A stretch of 64,000 nucleotides of DNA from Avena insularis. Taxonomy: Eukaryota; Streptophyta; Magnoliopsida; Poales; Poaceae. The position numbers and the translations under genes were made by a program. Location: NCBI GenBank assembly GCA_023614405.1, contig CM042687.1, positions 262,923,480 through 262,987,479 of the forward strand, written 5' to 3'. How positions within the stretch are numbered: the stretch's first letter is position 1; every line of letters begins with the position of its first letter. Positions 23,887-35,500 of the stretch are shown piece by piece. The notes beneath the pieces were generated by a model. It was not told the origin of the DNA, ran no database searches, and was given only the letters and a program-made list of their open reading frames with translations.

Positions 23887-25349
23887 AATACAAGAAGAGT
23901 TGCTCCGATTTGATCAACCAAAGGACCATGCTGCGGACGGTCTCCTCGAACCGAAAGAAGCTACACGCAGACCTTCACACCGTGAGTAGTGAGATAATGA
24001 GAAACTGAAAGCTAGCGATCACGAGGCACGCAATGCAAAGGGAATCACACAAGCATCTCAGCTTTATTATGACACGAGAGACTAATAATCTATCTGGAGT
24101 CTGGACACTGGGACCGGTCGATCGGAGAGTGGCAGTCGATCGTCGATCGATCAGTGACGTCGTCGCTTAGGTATAAATAATGTACGTACGCGTCCATCCG
24201 ACGATGGAACAAGGGCAGAGACAAATTGAAGGACAAAAAGCGGTGGTTGAGTAGTGCAAGTTAACTCATGTTTATAGTACCTAGTGCCTTATTATTCTCT
24301 TCCTCTGCTTCTTCTTCATTCTTTCCTCCACTTGTTTAGTTGCTTGATGCATGTGTACTGTCAGCTGCTGGGTCGTCTCGTTGCGATGCCGGCCAGACTA
24401 ATGGTTTAGTTTATTCATTCATTTACTCGTCAAATTTACACCAGGGGATATTCGGTTAGTCAAAGTAACCGTTCAACAAGTTTGACAGACAATAAGTTGA
24501 CTTGGTCATCGCCTTTTGTAGGGAGTGGCGACTGTGAACCTCATGACCTCATCACAAACAAAAAAAACGCATGTGGAGCAACTTTTTAAAGCTATCATAC
24601 CCTTTGTAAGCTAACTATTTCTAGATTACATGTACAAAGAAGTGGACAATATAGTAGAAGTAAACTAATTAATCCATAGGACAAATGGGGTGATCAAGAA
24701 GAAATAAACTAAGCATTACTAGATCTATGGTTTCTTAAATGGAATGAAAGACCTATTTAATCTAAAAGGAGCAATAGTGATAGACTAATTATGTGGCTTC
24801 AGTTTTGTGGTGCTCTTCGAGTACCATGTCTTGAGCTCTGAGGTGAAAATCCTATGGCCGGCCTTACTAGTTGGTTGTACCTGGCAATGATGTGTCTATG
24901 CATCGGTTTCCTTGATGAAGTATTTGGTCGAAAATTGCTTGGACTTGCACGCTCTCCTGGTGAAAACCCTTCATCTGGCATTCAGTAGTTAGGTCTGTGA
25001 TAGGCAGTGCTTTTGCATTGTTCCCTTTCTAGAGGCATTGGTTTTGGAGAATATTTTATTGCAATTTTTGTGGTGTCAAGAATGGTGGTAGATGTTGCTT
25101 GTGGTTGTGTGATGTTGGTCGCTTCAACATTAAATTTCAGGTCATGTTCTCTGCTTTATAATAATGTAGTTATGTGCATTTTTATGTCTCGGTTAGATCT
25201 TGACATGATGGCGTTGCGGAGAACGGTGTACTTAGCATCAATTTGATTTTAGTAGAATGTCCTTCTTTGGAAAAATAAATATACAAAGGTCTAACTATAC
25301 ATCCACATAGTTCTCAAATTGCTATCTAGATAATAGTTTATTTGGTTAC
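23887..25349. other. Spacer, no gene seen
   Basis: AT-rich to mixed sequence with a GATCGATCG-rich stretch near 24120-24150. Short frames here show no domain, codon bias or conserved neighbour. Confidence 0.5.
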
Positions 25350-25467
25350 TGTTGGGGATATACTTTCCGGGTATAGCCACAGGACTCACTGACCAGGGTG
25401 GTCCACCAATGGGTTAGAGCTTTGCTTCACGAGCGACCCATTCAGAGAAAGAGAAGGAGTCACTTTT
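25350..25467 (+). repeat. Left part of the element D LTR, split by B2
   Basis: Starts TGTTGGGGATATACTTTCC at 25350 and ends CACTTTT at 25467, where B2 begins. The LTR continues at 51768. The five bases before it are GTTAC; the other end of D is not in the window. Confidence 0.65.
25463..25467. other. Target-site duplication of B2, left copy (CTTTT)
   Basis: CTTTT directly precedes the TGACGAGG end of B2 and recurs directly after its other end at 51763-51767. Five bases is the usual Ty3/gypsy duplication length. Confidence 0.9.
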
Positions 25468-25970
25468 TGACGAGGTTTGATCTCATCAATGCCCATTGTT
25501 ATGGACTTGGGTTTTGGAGAAGATGGGGATGCTGGAGATCGCGGAACAGTTAGCAAACAAGCAACACGGGGACACAAGGTTTTACCCAGGTTCAGGCCCC
25601 CGGAGGGAAAACCCTACTCCTGCTTGTCTGCTCTTGATTACGGCGGAACCGAAGGTTACAGGGGTGCGCAGATGCAATCTGGCGTGGAGGTGTGTATGTG
25701 AAAGTATGAGTCGAGAGATCTAGGTTGTGCCCTCCTGGCCTTTATATAGACTTAGGCAGGTCCCGGGCATAGACCTAGTCGGTTACAGGTTCTAGGGTTT
25801 TACCCCTTTGAATTTCCTATCTACTCTAGTCTTGCTCTCCAAGGATCCGAAGGCGTCATGGGCCTTGGCCACCTGAAAGTCTTCATGGGCCGGCGTATAT
25901 TTGCCGTGGGCCTTCCTTGGGCTGGACCAGGTATGCTGAGATCATGTACCCGTGGGGTATAACCATGTCA
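25468..25970 (-). repeat. 3' LTR of B2 (503 bp)
   Basis: TGACGAGGTTTGATCTC ... ACCATGTCA. The - strand TATA element is complementary to TTTATATAG at 25741-25749. The PPT-like motif begins at the next bases. Confidence 0.9.
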
Positions 25971-26801
25971 GTAGCCCCCGAGTGTTCAGTCGAATCGTAG
26001 ATTCGGCTGAGGACTCTGCAATCTTTCGGGTGCAACTATGTATTTCAATAGTTCATGTGCAGGGATTATTGATGCGTGTGCCTGACTCACCCGACGGATC
26101 AGGGTCAGTTAACTGTCTTAGGATGAAACAACACGATCTTCTTCAGATTGGAGTCCCTTAACTCGAACCCGGAACATATGCTGGCGTAATTCGACTCAGG
26201 CCGCGGAGGACTTACAGGAGTGGAATTCCAGTGAATTTAATTGATGTACCCAACGCGTCCGTCGGGATTTTTCATCGCACCTGTTAGCACGGGTTTTTAC
26301 TAGCAGAGCGCAGTCGTGTGCGTTGCCAGGCCATCAGATGATATCTGTAGGTCTTATCTTTGTGTCGCAGACACAGCATCCGAATGTTTATCACCGCGGA
26401 GGTGTTTCGGGTGGTCAAGGAGAACGTTGCTCACTTAACGTTTAGTTGGGGCAGAGTTGCCGAAAAGTTTTTGCATGCTGATCCGAAGGATCGCGGTCGA
26501 AGAATTCATAGGGTGCGCGACCAGCGCTCCCTATGGGAGTAGCCCCCGAGTGTCTGTTCGAGTCGTAGACTCGAGCGGAGACTTTAATTCAGATGTTGTT
26601 CAGTTGTAAGTCCGTAGGACACAAAAAAATTCGGATGATTAAATCCGTCCTCCCTATGGGAGTAGCCCCCGAGTCCGTAGTGGAGTCGTAGACTCGACGG
26701 AGGACTCGAAGTAATAGTTCGCTTCTATTCATCTTTCGGGTGCGCGGCCAGCGCTCCTGATAGGAGTAGCCCCCGAGTAATTGGTCGAATCGTAGATTCG
26801 A
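25970..26801 (-). repeat. Four PPT-like motifs each followed by a hairpin (B2 3' untranslated region)
   Basis: AGTAGCCCCCGAGT occurs at 25970-25983 (the tract next to the LTR), 26538-26552, 26660-26674 and 26764-26778. Hairpins follow at 25991-26005 (CGAATC/GATTCG), 26558-26574 (TCGAGTC/GACTCGA), 26683-26695 (GAGTC/GACTC) and 26785-26801 (TCGAATC/GATTCGA), all with GTA loops. GAGTC/GACTC in two copies is replaced by GAATC/GATTC in the other two, so both arms changed together. Confidence 0.85.
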
Positions 26802-27099
26802 GTGAGTACTCTTAGCTTTGAAGCCGAAGAAATTGTAGCTGTTGCTAGTGTAGCTTTTGATGACGTCAGTGCTGACGATCGATGACCTCAAGCGTCTGCT
26901 GCGCCAGAGATGACTTGACTGGACGAACATGGGTCCCACTATCTGACCTTGAATTGACCGGTCACGCGCGGGGTGGAGATAATTACGGCGTCGCCTCGAT
27001 TTCCGCGCGTAGTGGACGGCGTATTAGCGACGGTTTGTTGTGATGCTGACACGTGTATGGCCAGATCCTGCCGTTGGCGTTAGGTCTTCTCGATGGACG

Positions 27100-27280
27100 G
27101 TTGTCGTGCATCGTCTTCGTCTTTATAATCATTGGGGGAAAACTTTAGTTTGTTTTCACCGCATCTATTCTTGCTTTCACTGCTTCCTTGTGTTCGGAGA
27201 GGTCTTGCTGTGCGCTGGAATATTCCTTCACATTTCCTTCTTCCATCCTGCGCTCTCGCCGCCGGCGCCGCCGTACCGCG
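27100..27280 (+). promoter_or_regulatory. Putative promoter and leader of the B2 antisense gene
   Basis: CGTCTTCGTCTTTATAATC at about 27111-27129 corresponds to CGTCCTCGTCGTTTTATACC at about 7457-7475 in B1. In both copies this TATA-like site lies roughly 160-170 bp before the ATG. Conservation between two diverged copies is the only evidence. Confidence 0.4.
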
Positions 27281-30140
27281 ATGGGGAAGCCGAAGAAGTC
27301 ATCGTCTGCGGTTGGTACCAGCGCCGCTGGAGGGAAGAAAAGTGCCGCCACTACCCGTGTCACCGACGGTGGCTGGCGGCGATCGGAGACGCGGGAGAGT
27401 GATCTCCGCAAGCTTCACGAGCGGGGCCTGGTCCCGCAGGATAGGGAGGCCGTTAAACTCCCAGGCAATGAGGTAATCCCCCGTCCCCCCGTTGGGTATC
27501 GGGTTATGTTCCTTGCCTTTGTCATTCGCGGATTTTCCTTCCCAGTCCACGACTTCCTTCGTGGACTATTTTTTCTGTACGGTGTCCAATTGCACCATCT
27601 TTCCCCCAATTCTCTTCTTCACATTGCTTGTTTTATCACTTTCTGCGAATGTTGGCTCGGTATTGAGCCGCACTTTGGCCTCTTTCGAAAACTTTATTCC
27701 GTGAAGAGGCAATCTGGTTCGGATGGTGTTTATCCCATTGGGGGTTGCATCATCTCCCTCAAGCCCAATCTGCTTTTCTTTTCTTTTTCCATGTCCGAAT
27801 CTGTACAGTACTAGCGGAGGCGATGGTTTTATATCCGCCACTCCGTAGTACCTGGGCAAGATTTTGGTCTTGTTCCTTTAGACCCCTCCCAAAAGATTGA
27901 GCCGAAAAGGTCTTGGAAAAACAAGATCTTGGATGGTGAGGTGGCGGAGATAGAGGCTCTCTATCGTCGGGTGGAGGATCTCCAGTTGATTCTGGAGAAG
28001 GAAGTGAACGGTGTGGATATCATCCGCACCTTTATCGAGCGTCGGGTGCATCCACTCCAGGCTAGGGCGCACCCGATGTTCCTTTATACTAGCCGGCGTG
28101 ATCCGACGAGGGTTTCGGCTGAGAAATTCTCCCAGGGAGATCTCGACAGGGCCCTTCGCTCGCTGCTGAAGTTCAAGGCTAGAGAGGATATCTCGGGGAA
28201 GTCCGACTCCTCCGCTTTCTTTCTTCGCTCGTTCCATGTGTAGATCCGCGCCAGAAGCGCTATTTTTCGACTGCATTGTTTTGTGTTTGTTTGCTAACAA
28301 ATTGTTCTTCTCCTGTGCAGAGCTTCAAAGTGCTGGGTATCTCGCCTCCATTACCCGAAGTATATCCGGATGCTCTAGATAATGATGTGGTGGATTCCAT
28401 GTCCGAGCTACCATCGGCGCGATCTCCGGCTGAAGATGCCAACGAGTCGAGCGAGGACCACACGCGCAAACGATCGCGGAGCTCCAGTGAGTCTTCGGAT
28501 GCTTCGACTCCTCCGACTCCTAGGAACCCTTCGTGTCTTGAGCGTCATAGTGACGGGCATGGAGGCTCTTCCTCTCCTATTCCCGCTCTTCCCGTGCGGG
28601 CTGTAGCGCCGCACCCGCCAACGAAGCGGAAGAAGGAAGAAAAGAAGGAAGAGAAGAAGGAAGAGAAGAAAGAGGAGAAGAGAGTCCGAAGGACCCCTCC
28701 TGTCTTCAACCTGAGCTTGCTGGACTCGTAAGTTTCCTCTGTACTGCTTTTTCTGTGCTGTTGACTTTGTGCTTGTGCTAATTTGTCCTTGTGCAGGCAC
28801 GCTTCCAACGATTCCTCCAGTGATGGTGCTCGAGAGATGATGGGGGAGTCGAAAGTTGTGTCTCCTCCTCCTCAGACGGTGGCAACTTCTGAGGGCGCTG
28901 CTCCGAACCCTCCTTCATAGGAGGTTCAGGTGGTTGCGCCTCAGAATTTTGCTAGCGGAGCTTCGACGTCGCCATCGGATCATGTAAGTATTTCTGTCTC
29001 CTGCCACGGGGGGAGCCCCCGAGCATCTGTAAAAGAGTTTTATTGTTTTGTTCTTCCTTCGAGTCTCGGGGGGAGTCCCCGAGCATTTTGTGTGTGTTTT
29101 TCTTCTGTTCTTTTCTGTTGGGCGTAGCCCCCGAGTCCTTTTCCTGACTAGTAGGTCTTCTTCCTGCAGCCTTTTGTGAAGGATGCCAAGCAACTGGTGC
29201 AGGAGCACCTGGTGCTGGAGGCCAGCCTCAGACAGCTGCAAGGTACTGTTATGCCTTTGATGTTTGCTTCTTCGTGTACTCGTGTCCTGCTGTCTGATGC
29301 TTGTATTTTCTGAATCCAGAGGAGCATAACACCTCCCTTCGTGAGATTGATGCTCTCAAAAAGAGCCTCGGTCAAGCGGAGAAGAAGGCCGAGGTCGCCG
29401 TTGGTGCGAAGGAGCGCCTTGAGCTGGAGCTGGCTACTGCGGCCGAGGCTAAGGAGCGCCTGCAGCGGGAGGCCACGGACCGCGAGGAGCAGCTTGCCAC
29501 TGTTGCGGCTGCGCGTGAAAGAGAGGTGGCTGGCAAGCTCATGACGGCTGCCAAGGCTGTTTCGGGTAAGTACCTTCACTTGCATCTTTTTTGGTTTTCT
29601 TTTCTTTCTTCTTTGATGCTTTGTTCATTCCTTCTCTTCTTTTTTTGTCTCAGATGCCGCGGGCATAGAGTTTGATCGCGGTGCTCTGGAGCATGGGAGT
29701 GCTCTAGATGATGCTACTGCAGCGGTCGAAGATCGCTGCAACACCGTTGTCAGTTCCCTCGCCAAGGCCAAGGAGGTCCTTGGCCGCTTCTACAAGGAGC
29801 TTGTCCCCAAAGGTGCGGCCCTTGATGATGTTGACGCCCTGGCGGAGGCACTGTCAGCCGAAGCGCCTGCGGCGTACAAGCATAAGCAGAAGGGCATCGC
29901 GCATCTGTCGGGCTGGCGATGGCTTTGGCGGCTGGAGCGGAGCTGGACCTTCCCCAGATCACCTCCCGGATGCCGACGGCTGTGGATGGATCCGAGGTAG
30001 CCTTCGCTACTTATTCTGCCCGCTGTAAGCGATATGGGTCGAAGTTGATTGATCTGCTGGCCGAGTACGCGCTACGGTAGCAGGGGGAGGCCAAGGCGAG
30101 GCAATCCGGCTCCGAGGCTACTCAGGGTGCCGCATCTTAG
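27281..30140 (+). pseudogene. Antisense gene of B2, 'putative gypsy-type transposon' family
   Basis: Starts MGKPKKSSSAVGTSAAGG at 27281 and stays open to 27814. The conserved block reads VGYRVMFLAFVIRG, then FFLYGVQLHHLSPNSLLHIA. After a frame break near 27812 it continues at 27929 (DIIRTFIERRVHPLQARAHP). Apparent exons: to ~28240, 28321-28730, 28798-28983, 29170-29242, 29320-29565 and 29654-30140, with donors GTAAGT/GTACTG and acceptors such as TTGTGCAG and TTCCTGCAG. Exon 2 has a (KKEE)n run encoded at 28625-28680; exon 5 is a strong heptad-like coiled coil (EIDALKKSLGQAEKKAEV). A TAG near 30079 and frame changes near 27812 and 29910 break it. Proteins of this family are known from the antisense strand of Tat elements; the role is unknown. 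Confidence 0.75.
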
Positions 30141-30298
30141 ATGTTGTAGCTGTAGGATAGTTGTAGTCTTCTTTTGTTGTAATTATGTTGATGGAAAAAT
30201 TCCTGTGCCACGTAGTGGCCTTTTATGCACTTAATGAATTTGTTGAGTTGTGTTTCTCCTCTGTCTGAGTGTTCATCTCTTTTGCCTTTCTGCTGCTC

Positions 30299-31106
30299 TA
30301 GGGTCCTTCGGGTGCTGATCCCGTTGACACCTCGCCTGCCGCGCGGATGCGGCCATCCTTGGATGATTCGTCGCAGTTTGCTTTCCTTCGAGACCGTGTT
30401 CGTAGTCTCGAGAAGGAGTTGCTTGGGGTGCGTGGCCATGCCGACGTTTGGAAGTCCAAGGCGGTTCGCGGTTCGGCCATAGAGGAGTACTTGATGGCGG
30501 AATCGGAATTACGGCAGCTTCAAGATTGTAAGTTTTTCGAGCTGCTGCTCATTTCTTTGGATGCATCTGCTGACCTTGCATCTTACTTTTGTGCGAGTAT
30601 CGCAGGTGCTAACCTTGCTCCAAGGGAGGAGAAAGAGCGTGTTGATGTTCGGGTCAATTGTTTGACTCAACAGGACATGGAAGCTGGCGGGTTCTTCTGG
30701 ATGGATCACGACCGTGCCATGGCTCTGGCAACGGTGCAGGATCGCGTTCACTAAGTATCGCGGGTGCTTCGTCTGGCGCGCACTTCACTCGTCGGTTCTG
30801 CATGTGATGTTTCCCCTGGATGCTGTGCCAACAACCATGTCCGGTCTTCTGTCTAGGTTTCGGAGCGTGACTCGTGTCCAGGAATTGGTGAGGCAGCAGC
30901 TCGTCGCAGGGGTGAAGGCTGCGTTGTCCCTTGTTAGGCTGCATCGTCCTGATGTAGATCTGTCTGTTGTAGTGGCTGGGCCACCTCTTCGGCCGGATGG
31001 TGGCGAGTGGGATATGCGTCTGCATTATGCGGCTGTAAGGCAGTATGCCGAGCAGGTCGTAGATTTGTTTGAGCAGCGTGCTCAAGTTATTCTTCAGAAT
31101 AGGTAG
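30299..31106 (+). pseudogene. Downstream segment of the B2 antisense gene, or a second small gene
   Basis: After an acceptor-like CTGCTCTAG at 30299 the frame reads FLRDRVRSLEKELLGVRGHADVW (coiled coil), then an intron-like break (donor GTAAGT at ~30529, acceptor ATCGCAG near 30605). It continues REEKERVDVRVNCLTQQ and GGFFWMDHDRAMALATVQ, a stop at ~30752, and a further frame to 31106 (VAGVKAALSLVRLHRPDVDL). B1 keeps the same three blocks at 10528-11334. Whether it is one transcript with 27281-30140 cannot be decided by eye. Its end is convergent with the pol end at 31470. Confidence 0.55.
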
Positions 31107-31469
31107 TACCTATAAAAGAGATAGATGTAAAATTTGTATATTTCGACTAGGCATGTTGTGCCCTTTGTTATAAAGGTTTGGTTGTTGTGTGAGCATGTAG
31201 TGCTTTGTTTGAGTACGTGTCCTTTTCGTTAGCCTGACGTTGTCAGCTACTCAGGTGTACACGTGTTATCCTCAGTCGATGAAATCGTGAGGTGGGGGAG
31301 CCCTCGAGTGCGTTTGTAGCATGAAGTAAAGTTGCAAATAGCAAACGAAATTTTGGGGCGAGACACTTAGCTTTATTTATATCGTAATGGAGGAAGTACA
31401 TTGTTCGGTTGAATAGCCTTGGCTAAAAAGCCTTATTGAAAGTAAAGGGGTAGGTAGATAGGGGTAGAA

Positions 31470-32557
31470 TCATTGCAAGTGTGCGATGTTCCATGGGTTG
31501 GAGTATGCGACTCCAGACTCCACGTGCTTGAGGCGATAGGCGCCACCTGGGATGACTTCGGTGATGATGTAGGGTCCTTCCCATGGTGACTTGAATTTCT
31601 TCGGTCGCTCTTGCTTGAGTCGCAAGACGAGGTCTCCTTCGACGAAGGACCTTGGGCGCAGCCGGCGGCTGTGGTAGTTGCGGAGACTCTGCTGGTACAC
31701 CGCTGATCGAGCTGCTGCTATGTCTCTTGCCTCATCGAGTGTGTCGACGGCGTCTTCGAGTGCAGCCGTGGATTCGGCTTCGCTGTAAGCAACGACCCGG
31801 GGGGCCTGGTGGCGTACTTCGGCTGGTAGCACGGCTTGGGCTCCATGCACCATGAAGAACGGCGTGTAGCCGGTGGAGCTGTTTGGCGTGGTGCGCAAAC
31901 TCCATAGGACGGATGGTAGCTCTTCCGCTCTTTTCGTTCGAGTGGGCTCATGAGGCGCTTCTTGATGCCAGTGCCGATTAGGCCGTTGGCCTTTTCGACC
32001 TGCCCATTCATTTGCGGGTGAGCCACTAAGGCGTATGTGATGTTGATCCCGAGGCCTTTGCAGAAGTCTTGGAATTCTTTGGAGATGAAGTTCGATCCAT
32101 TGTCGGTGATGATGTTGTGTGGTACGCCGAACCTATAGACAATGGATTCAAAGAACTTGACGGCGGTCTTGCCCTTTTTGTTGGTGACCGGCATGGCTTC
32201 GACCCACTTGGTGAATTTGTCGACTGCGACCAGGAGGTAGACGTGCCCCCCTTTCGAGGACTTTGGCAGTTTGCCGATCATATTGAGGCCCCATTGAGAA
32301 AAGGGCCAGGCTATAGGTATGGGTCTGAGCTCTGACCCGGGTGCGTGTGGTTTGTCGGCGAACCTTTGGCACCCGTTGCATCTTCGGACAATGTCCTTTG
32401 CACCGCTCATGGTCGTTGGCTAGTAGAATCCAGCTCGTAGAGCTTTGGCGACAAGGGAGCGGCTGCCTGCGAGATGGTCGCAGATGCCCTCGTGGATGTC
32501 TTGGAGGATGGTTTTCCCGTCACCGATGGTGACGCACCTTTGTAGTACACCCGTAAT
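31470..32557 (-). pseudogene. B2 integrase, 3' part of pol, cut by element C
   Basis: Leftward reading: VRRCNGCQRFADKPH (zinc-finger CxxC), WPFSQWGLNMIGKLPKS, VAVDKFTKWVEAMPV, NIITDNGSNFISKEF and HPQMNGQVEKANGLIG, with all three catalytic acids visible. A frame change near 31900-31950 leads to the C-terminal part ending YSNPWNIAHLQ at 31470. At 32557 the coding sequence is interrupted by element C and resumes at 46009. Confidence 0.88.
32553..32557. other. Target-site duplication of element C, left copy (GTAAT)
   Basis: GTAAT precedes the TGTAACATCC start of C and is repeated at 46004-46008 directly after its TTGACA end. Removing C plus one copy rejoins B2 pol. Confidence 0.93.
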
Positions 32558-35500
32558 TGTAACATCCCAAAAATATCAAACTTAGATCATCAAAACACTA
32601 ATCATCAAGTTTAGGGTTAACAAAAACTTTTCTAAATGAATTCATGAATGCATGTATATGTGTATGCATGAATTTTGAATTTCTTTAAAAACCACCTTGT
32701 TTGTGTGAACCATTGCTTGTAAAATGTTTCTTAGGTGAAAATAACATCATCTAAAACATTCCCCACACTTTTCCTAAAGACAAGTAAATCAAAACAAATA
32801 TATTAAGTGAATGGTCATTTTGACCAATTTAACTCACATGCCTACTTTGGCTGTCTCAAACTTTCAAAACCTAATGAAACTTTTCTCGGATCTTTGCACC
32901 CCTTGAATGTACTCATAACAGAGTATCAAGGCCCACTTTGTGATCATCCAGAAACTTTCAAATGCATAGTTTAAATGACAATTCAAAATTGAATCTTCTT
33001 CATATGGGAAGATCCCACTTTTTCAAAACCCACTCAAACAAACTCAACTTTCAAAACCCAAGCATCTGCAGACTCACCAGAACCAATCTAGCAAACTCAC
33101 CAAAATTCATTTCAAAATTCAAAACTTGAGTTCATGCGGCCATTTCATCAAACAGGTTGCAGACACAAATCCACAAACACTATAGTGTGCAGTGTTCTGA
33201 GCCTAACTTGTTCCCTAGTTAGCTCACACACAAACCAGTAGATCATCTAGGAAGATTAGCCCAACACTAGCACCCCTGTGAGCTTGCCATTGCAATTAAT
33301 GGTGAACAGCCGAGCACCCCCATGTCACCCCATTGTGGACAGCAAGCTAGGAGCAGCAACAAGCCTAGCCAAGATGTCCGGGAGGCAACCCACCGTCCAC
33401 CGCCATCGCCTGTCCCCAGCCACGAAGCGCTAAGCCCTCGACCACGCAGACGAGACACGCCAGACCATGCCGGCGTGCGCAGAGCACCACCCGCGACCAT
33501 CGTCCATGAACAAGGCCGCCCTCACCGCAGACACACGATCACCACCGACCCAGTGACCGCCAGACACCCCCATTTGCCGCCCGTGCCATACAGCCACCCG
33601 CCCGTCAAGACGCCGCCGCCAAGCAGAGCGCCGCCTGCTCTGCAGACCAAAACCACACCGCCCCATGCCTCGTGATCATGTCGTTGAACATCGCCAGAGA
33701 CACAGACCGCCCCTACCCTTGCCCATGCCATTAGCTGCTCAGAACGTCGCCCCGACGAGCTCACCTTTGCTCGACGGTCCCCTCGCCGACTATAAATAGA
33801 GACCACCCCGACGATTTCTTCACACCATCTCACTCCTCTCCCCACCGACTGTGCCACACCATTCTCGAGCAAGGCGAGCACCACCGCCGAATTTCACCGA
33901 GCCCGCGCCTGGAGAAGAAGGAGCCAGCGATTGAGCCGCCCAGAGAAGCCACCGGTACAGGAGGTTCGCCGCCGTCGACTTCGCTGCTCGCCTCGCCGAC
34001 CTCGCCCGTACCCCGGTGAGCCCCCAGCACCCCCCACTGGCCGCGCTAGGTTTCGTTCTCGCCGGAGCTGTCTCGCGTCGACGATGACCATCAGCCGTTG
34101 GATTAGAACTAGATCGAACGATCCACGTTGCCCCATACCGCTTCGCCCAGCCCCGTGTCACTGATGAGTGGGGACACCCACTTACGCAGCCCGCGGGAGC
34201 ACTGCGCTTAGCAGGCCAGCCCGTTAGAATTTCCCGCGCAGCCCAGCAATTCAAATTAAACATTTTCTTTTTAAATTCAAACACACTTCTGTACCCAACT
34301 TCAAAAATCAACCCAGATCGATTCAGTGCACCAAATTGGATGAAACCAATTTTGTTGGAAAGGTTCAGAATGCTTAATCCAAGCCCGTTGGATTCAAGTC
34401 ATTTGGATCTGTAGATCACCCTTAGTAAAAATAACAAGGCAGAAGCTTTTCTGCATTCAAACTTTTTTCAAATTTAAACCATAAAAGCTTTTGAGTTGAT
34501 TCCAACTCTCAAAAATCACATTTAACCATACCTTTCAGAATATATAAAAATATATAGGTTTACTTGCAGAAATAATGTTCAAGGAATAAAAGAATGTTTC
34601 ATAAGCATTTCTAGCCACTTTAATCAATTAAAATAAAAGGGTAAAACCTTATTAAATTGTGACACCACTTTAAATCACATTCCCATGGACTACAATATGT
34701 GGTGATGACATGTGTCAACATGATCCCATGTTTAGTTTGGAGAATATTAAATCTTAAGTAGTTTTTCAATGAGTAGAAATTACTTTTCTAAAATAAAAAG
34801 ATTTAAACCAATCCTTAACCTTGTAATGTTAGAGATGATGCTAGGTCATCTATAGGACCCTTGTGTGTGATGATTGCAAGTAGTTAAGTATTGTTTGGTG
34901 ATTGTGTACCTCGTATTTATTCATAGACGCTACTACCGACCAAGGATACTACGAGGAGGAAGGAGGATACTACGAAGAGGAAGCCGAGGAGAACTTCAAC
35001 CACTGCTCTGCACAAGGCAAGCTTTACTAATCAAGTTGACCAATGCAAGCTACAAAGCTTACTTAGAGTCCACCTAAGAGTTTGGTAGATATTAGACATG
35101 TGTGCTCAAGTTTGCCTAAAGAGCATAAAATTTGGCCTAAGTTAGAAACCTTGATCTCAGCCTAAGATTTAAGGTTAGACTTAGTGAAACTCCACTAGTT
35201 ACCATCCCTCATTAGTACCACCCCCAACTGTAGAGGCTAGTGCTAAGTATAAAACTTGATCAACTTTAGATGGTAATACTTGGTGGAAAAATGGTTATGA
35301 AAACCTTGGAATGATGGATCATTCTATTGAAATGTTTTGGACATGTGTTTCCAAACACTTAATGATTTTGGTGATGAAAATGTTGAGGCATGAGCCTTAG
35401 CCCTTTATAAAACTGATGGTTGTCTGGATGCGATACCATTCCAATTTTATCGTACAACCACAATACCCGAATATTGGGTAGGGCTTGACTGGAAAATTAT

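Noticed and set aside
31652..32532. + strand frames opposite B2 integrase, and similar ones opposite gag/pol in both B elements
   Set aside because: Shadows of the - strand coding sequence; the real antisense gene lies further left and has its own exons.
33322..33675. GC-rich open frames in the element C LTRs (33322-33675, 42927-43301, 33820-34311, 43688-43927)
   Set aside because: Proline/arginine/histidine-rich low-complexity frames on both strands. The frames differ between the two LTRs because of indels, and no domain is seen.
34874..35077. Identical 67-residue frame in both C LTRs (34874-35077 and 44491-44694)
   Set aside because: Identity follows from the LTRs being copies. The frame crosses the probable intron acceptor and is basic, while the overlapping frame is the acidic one.
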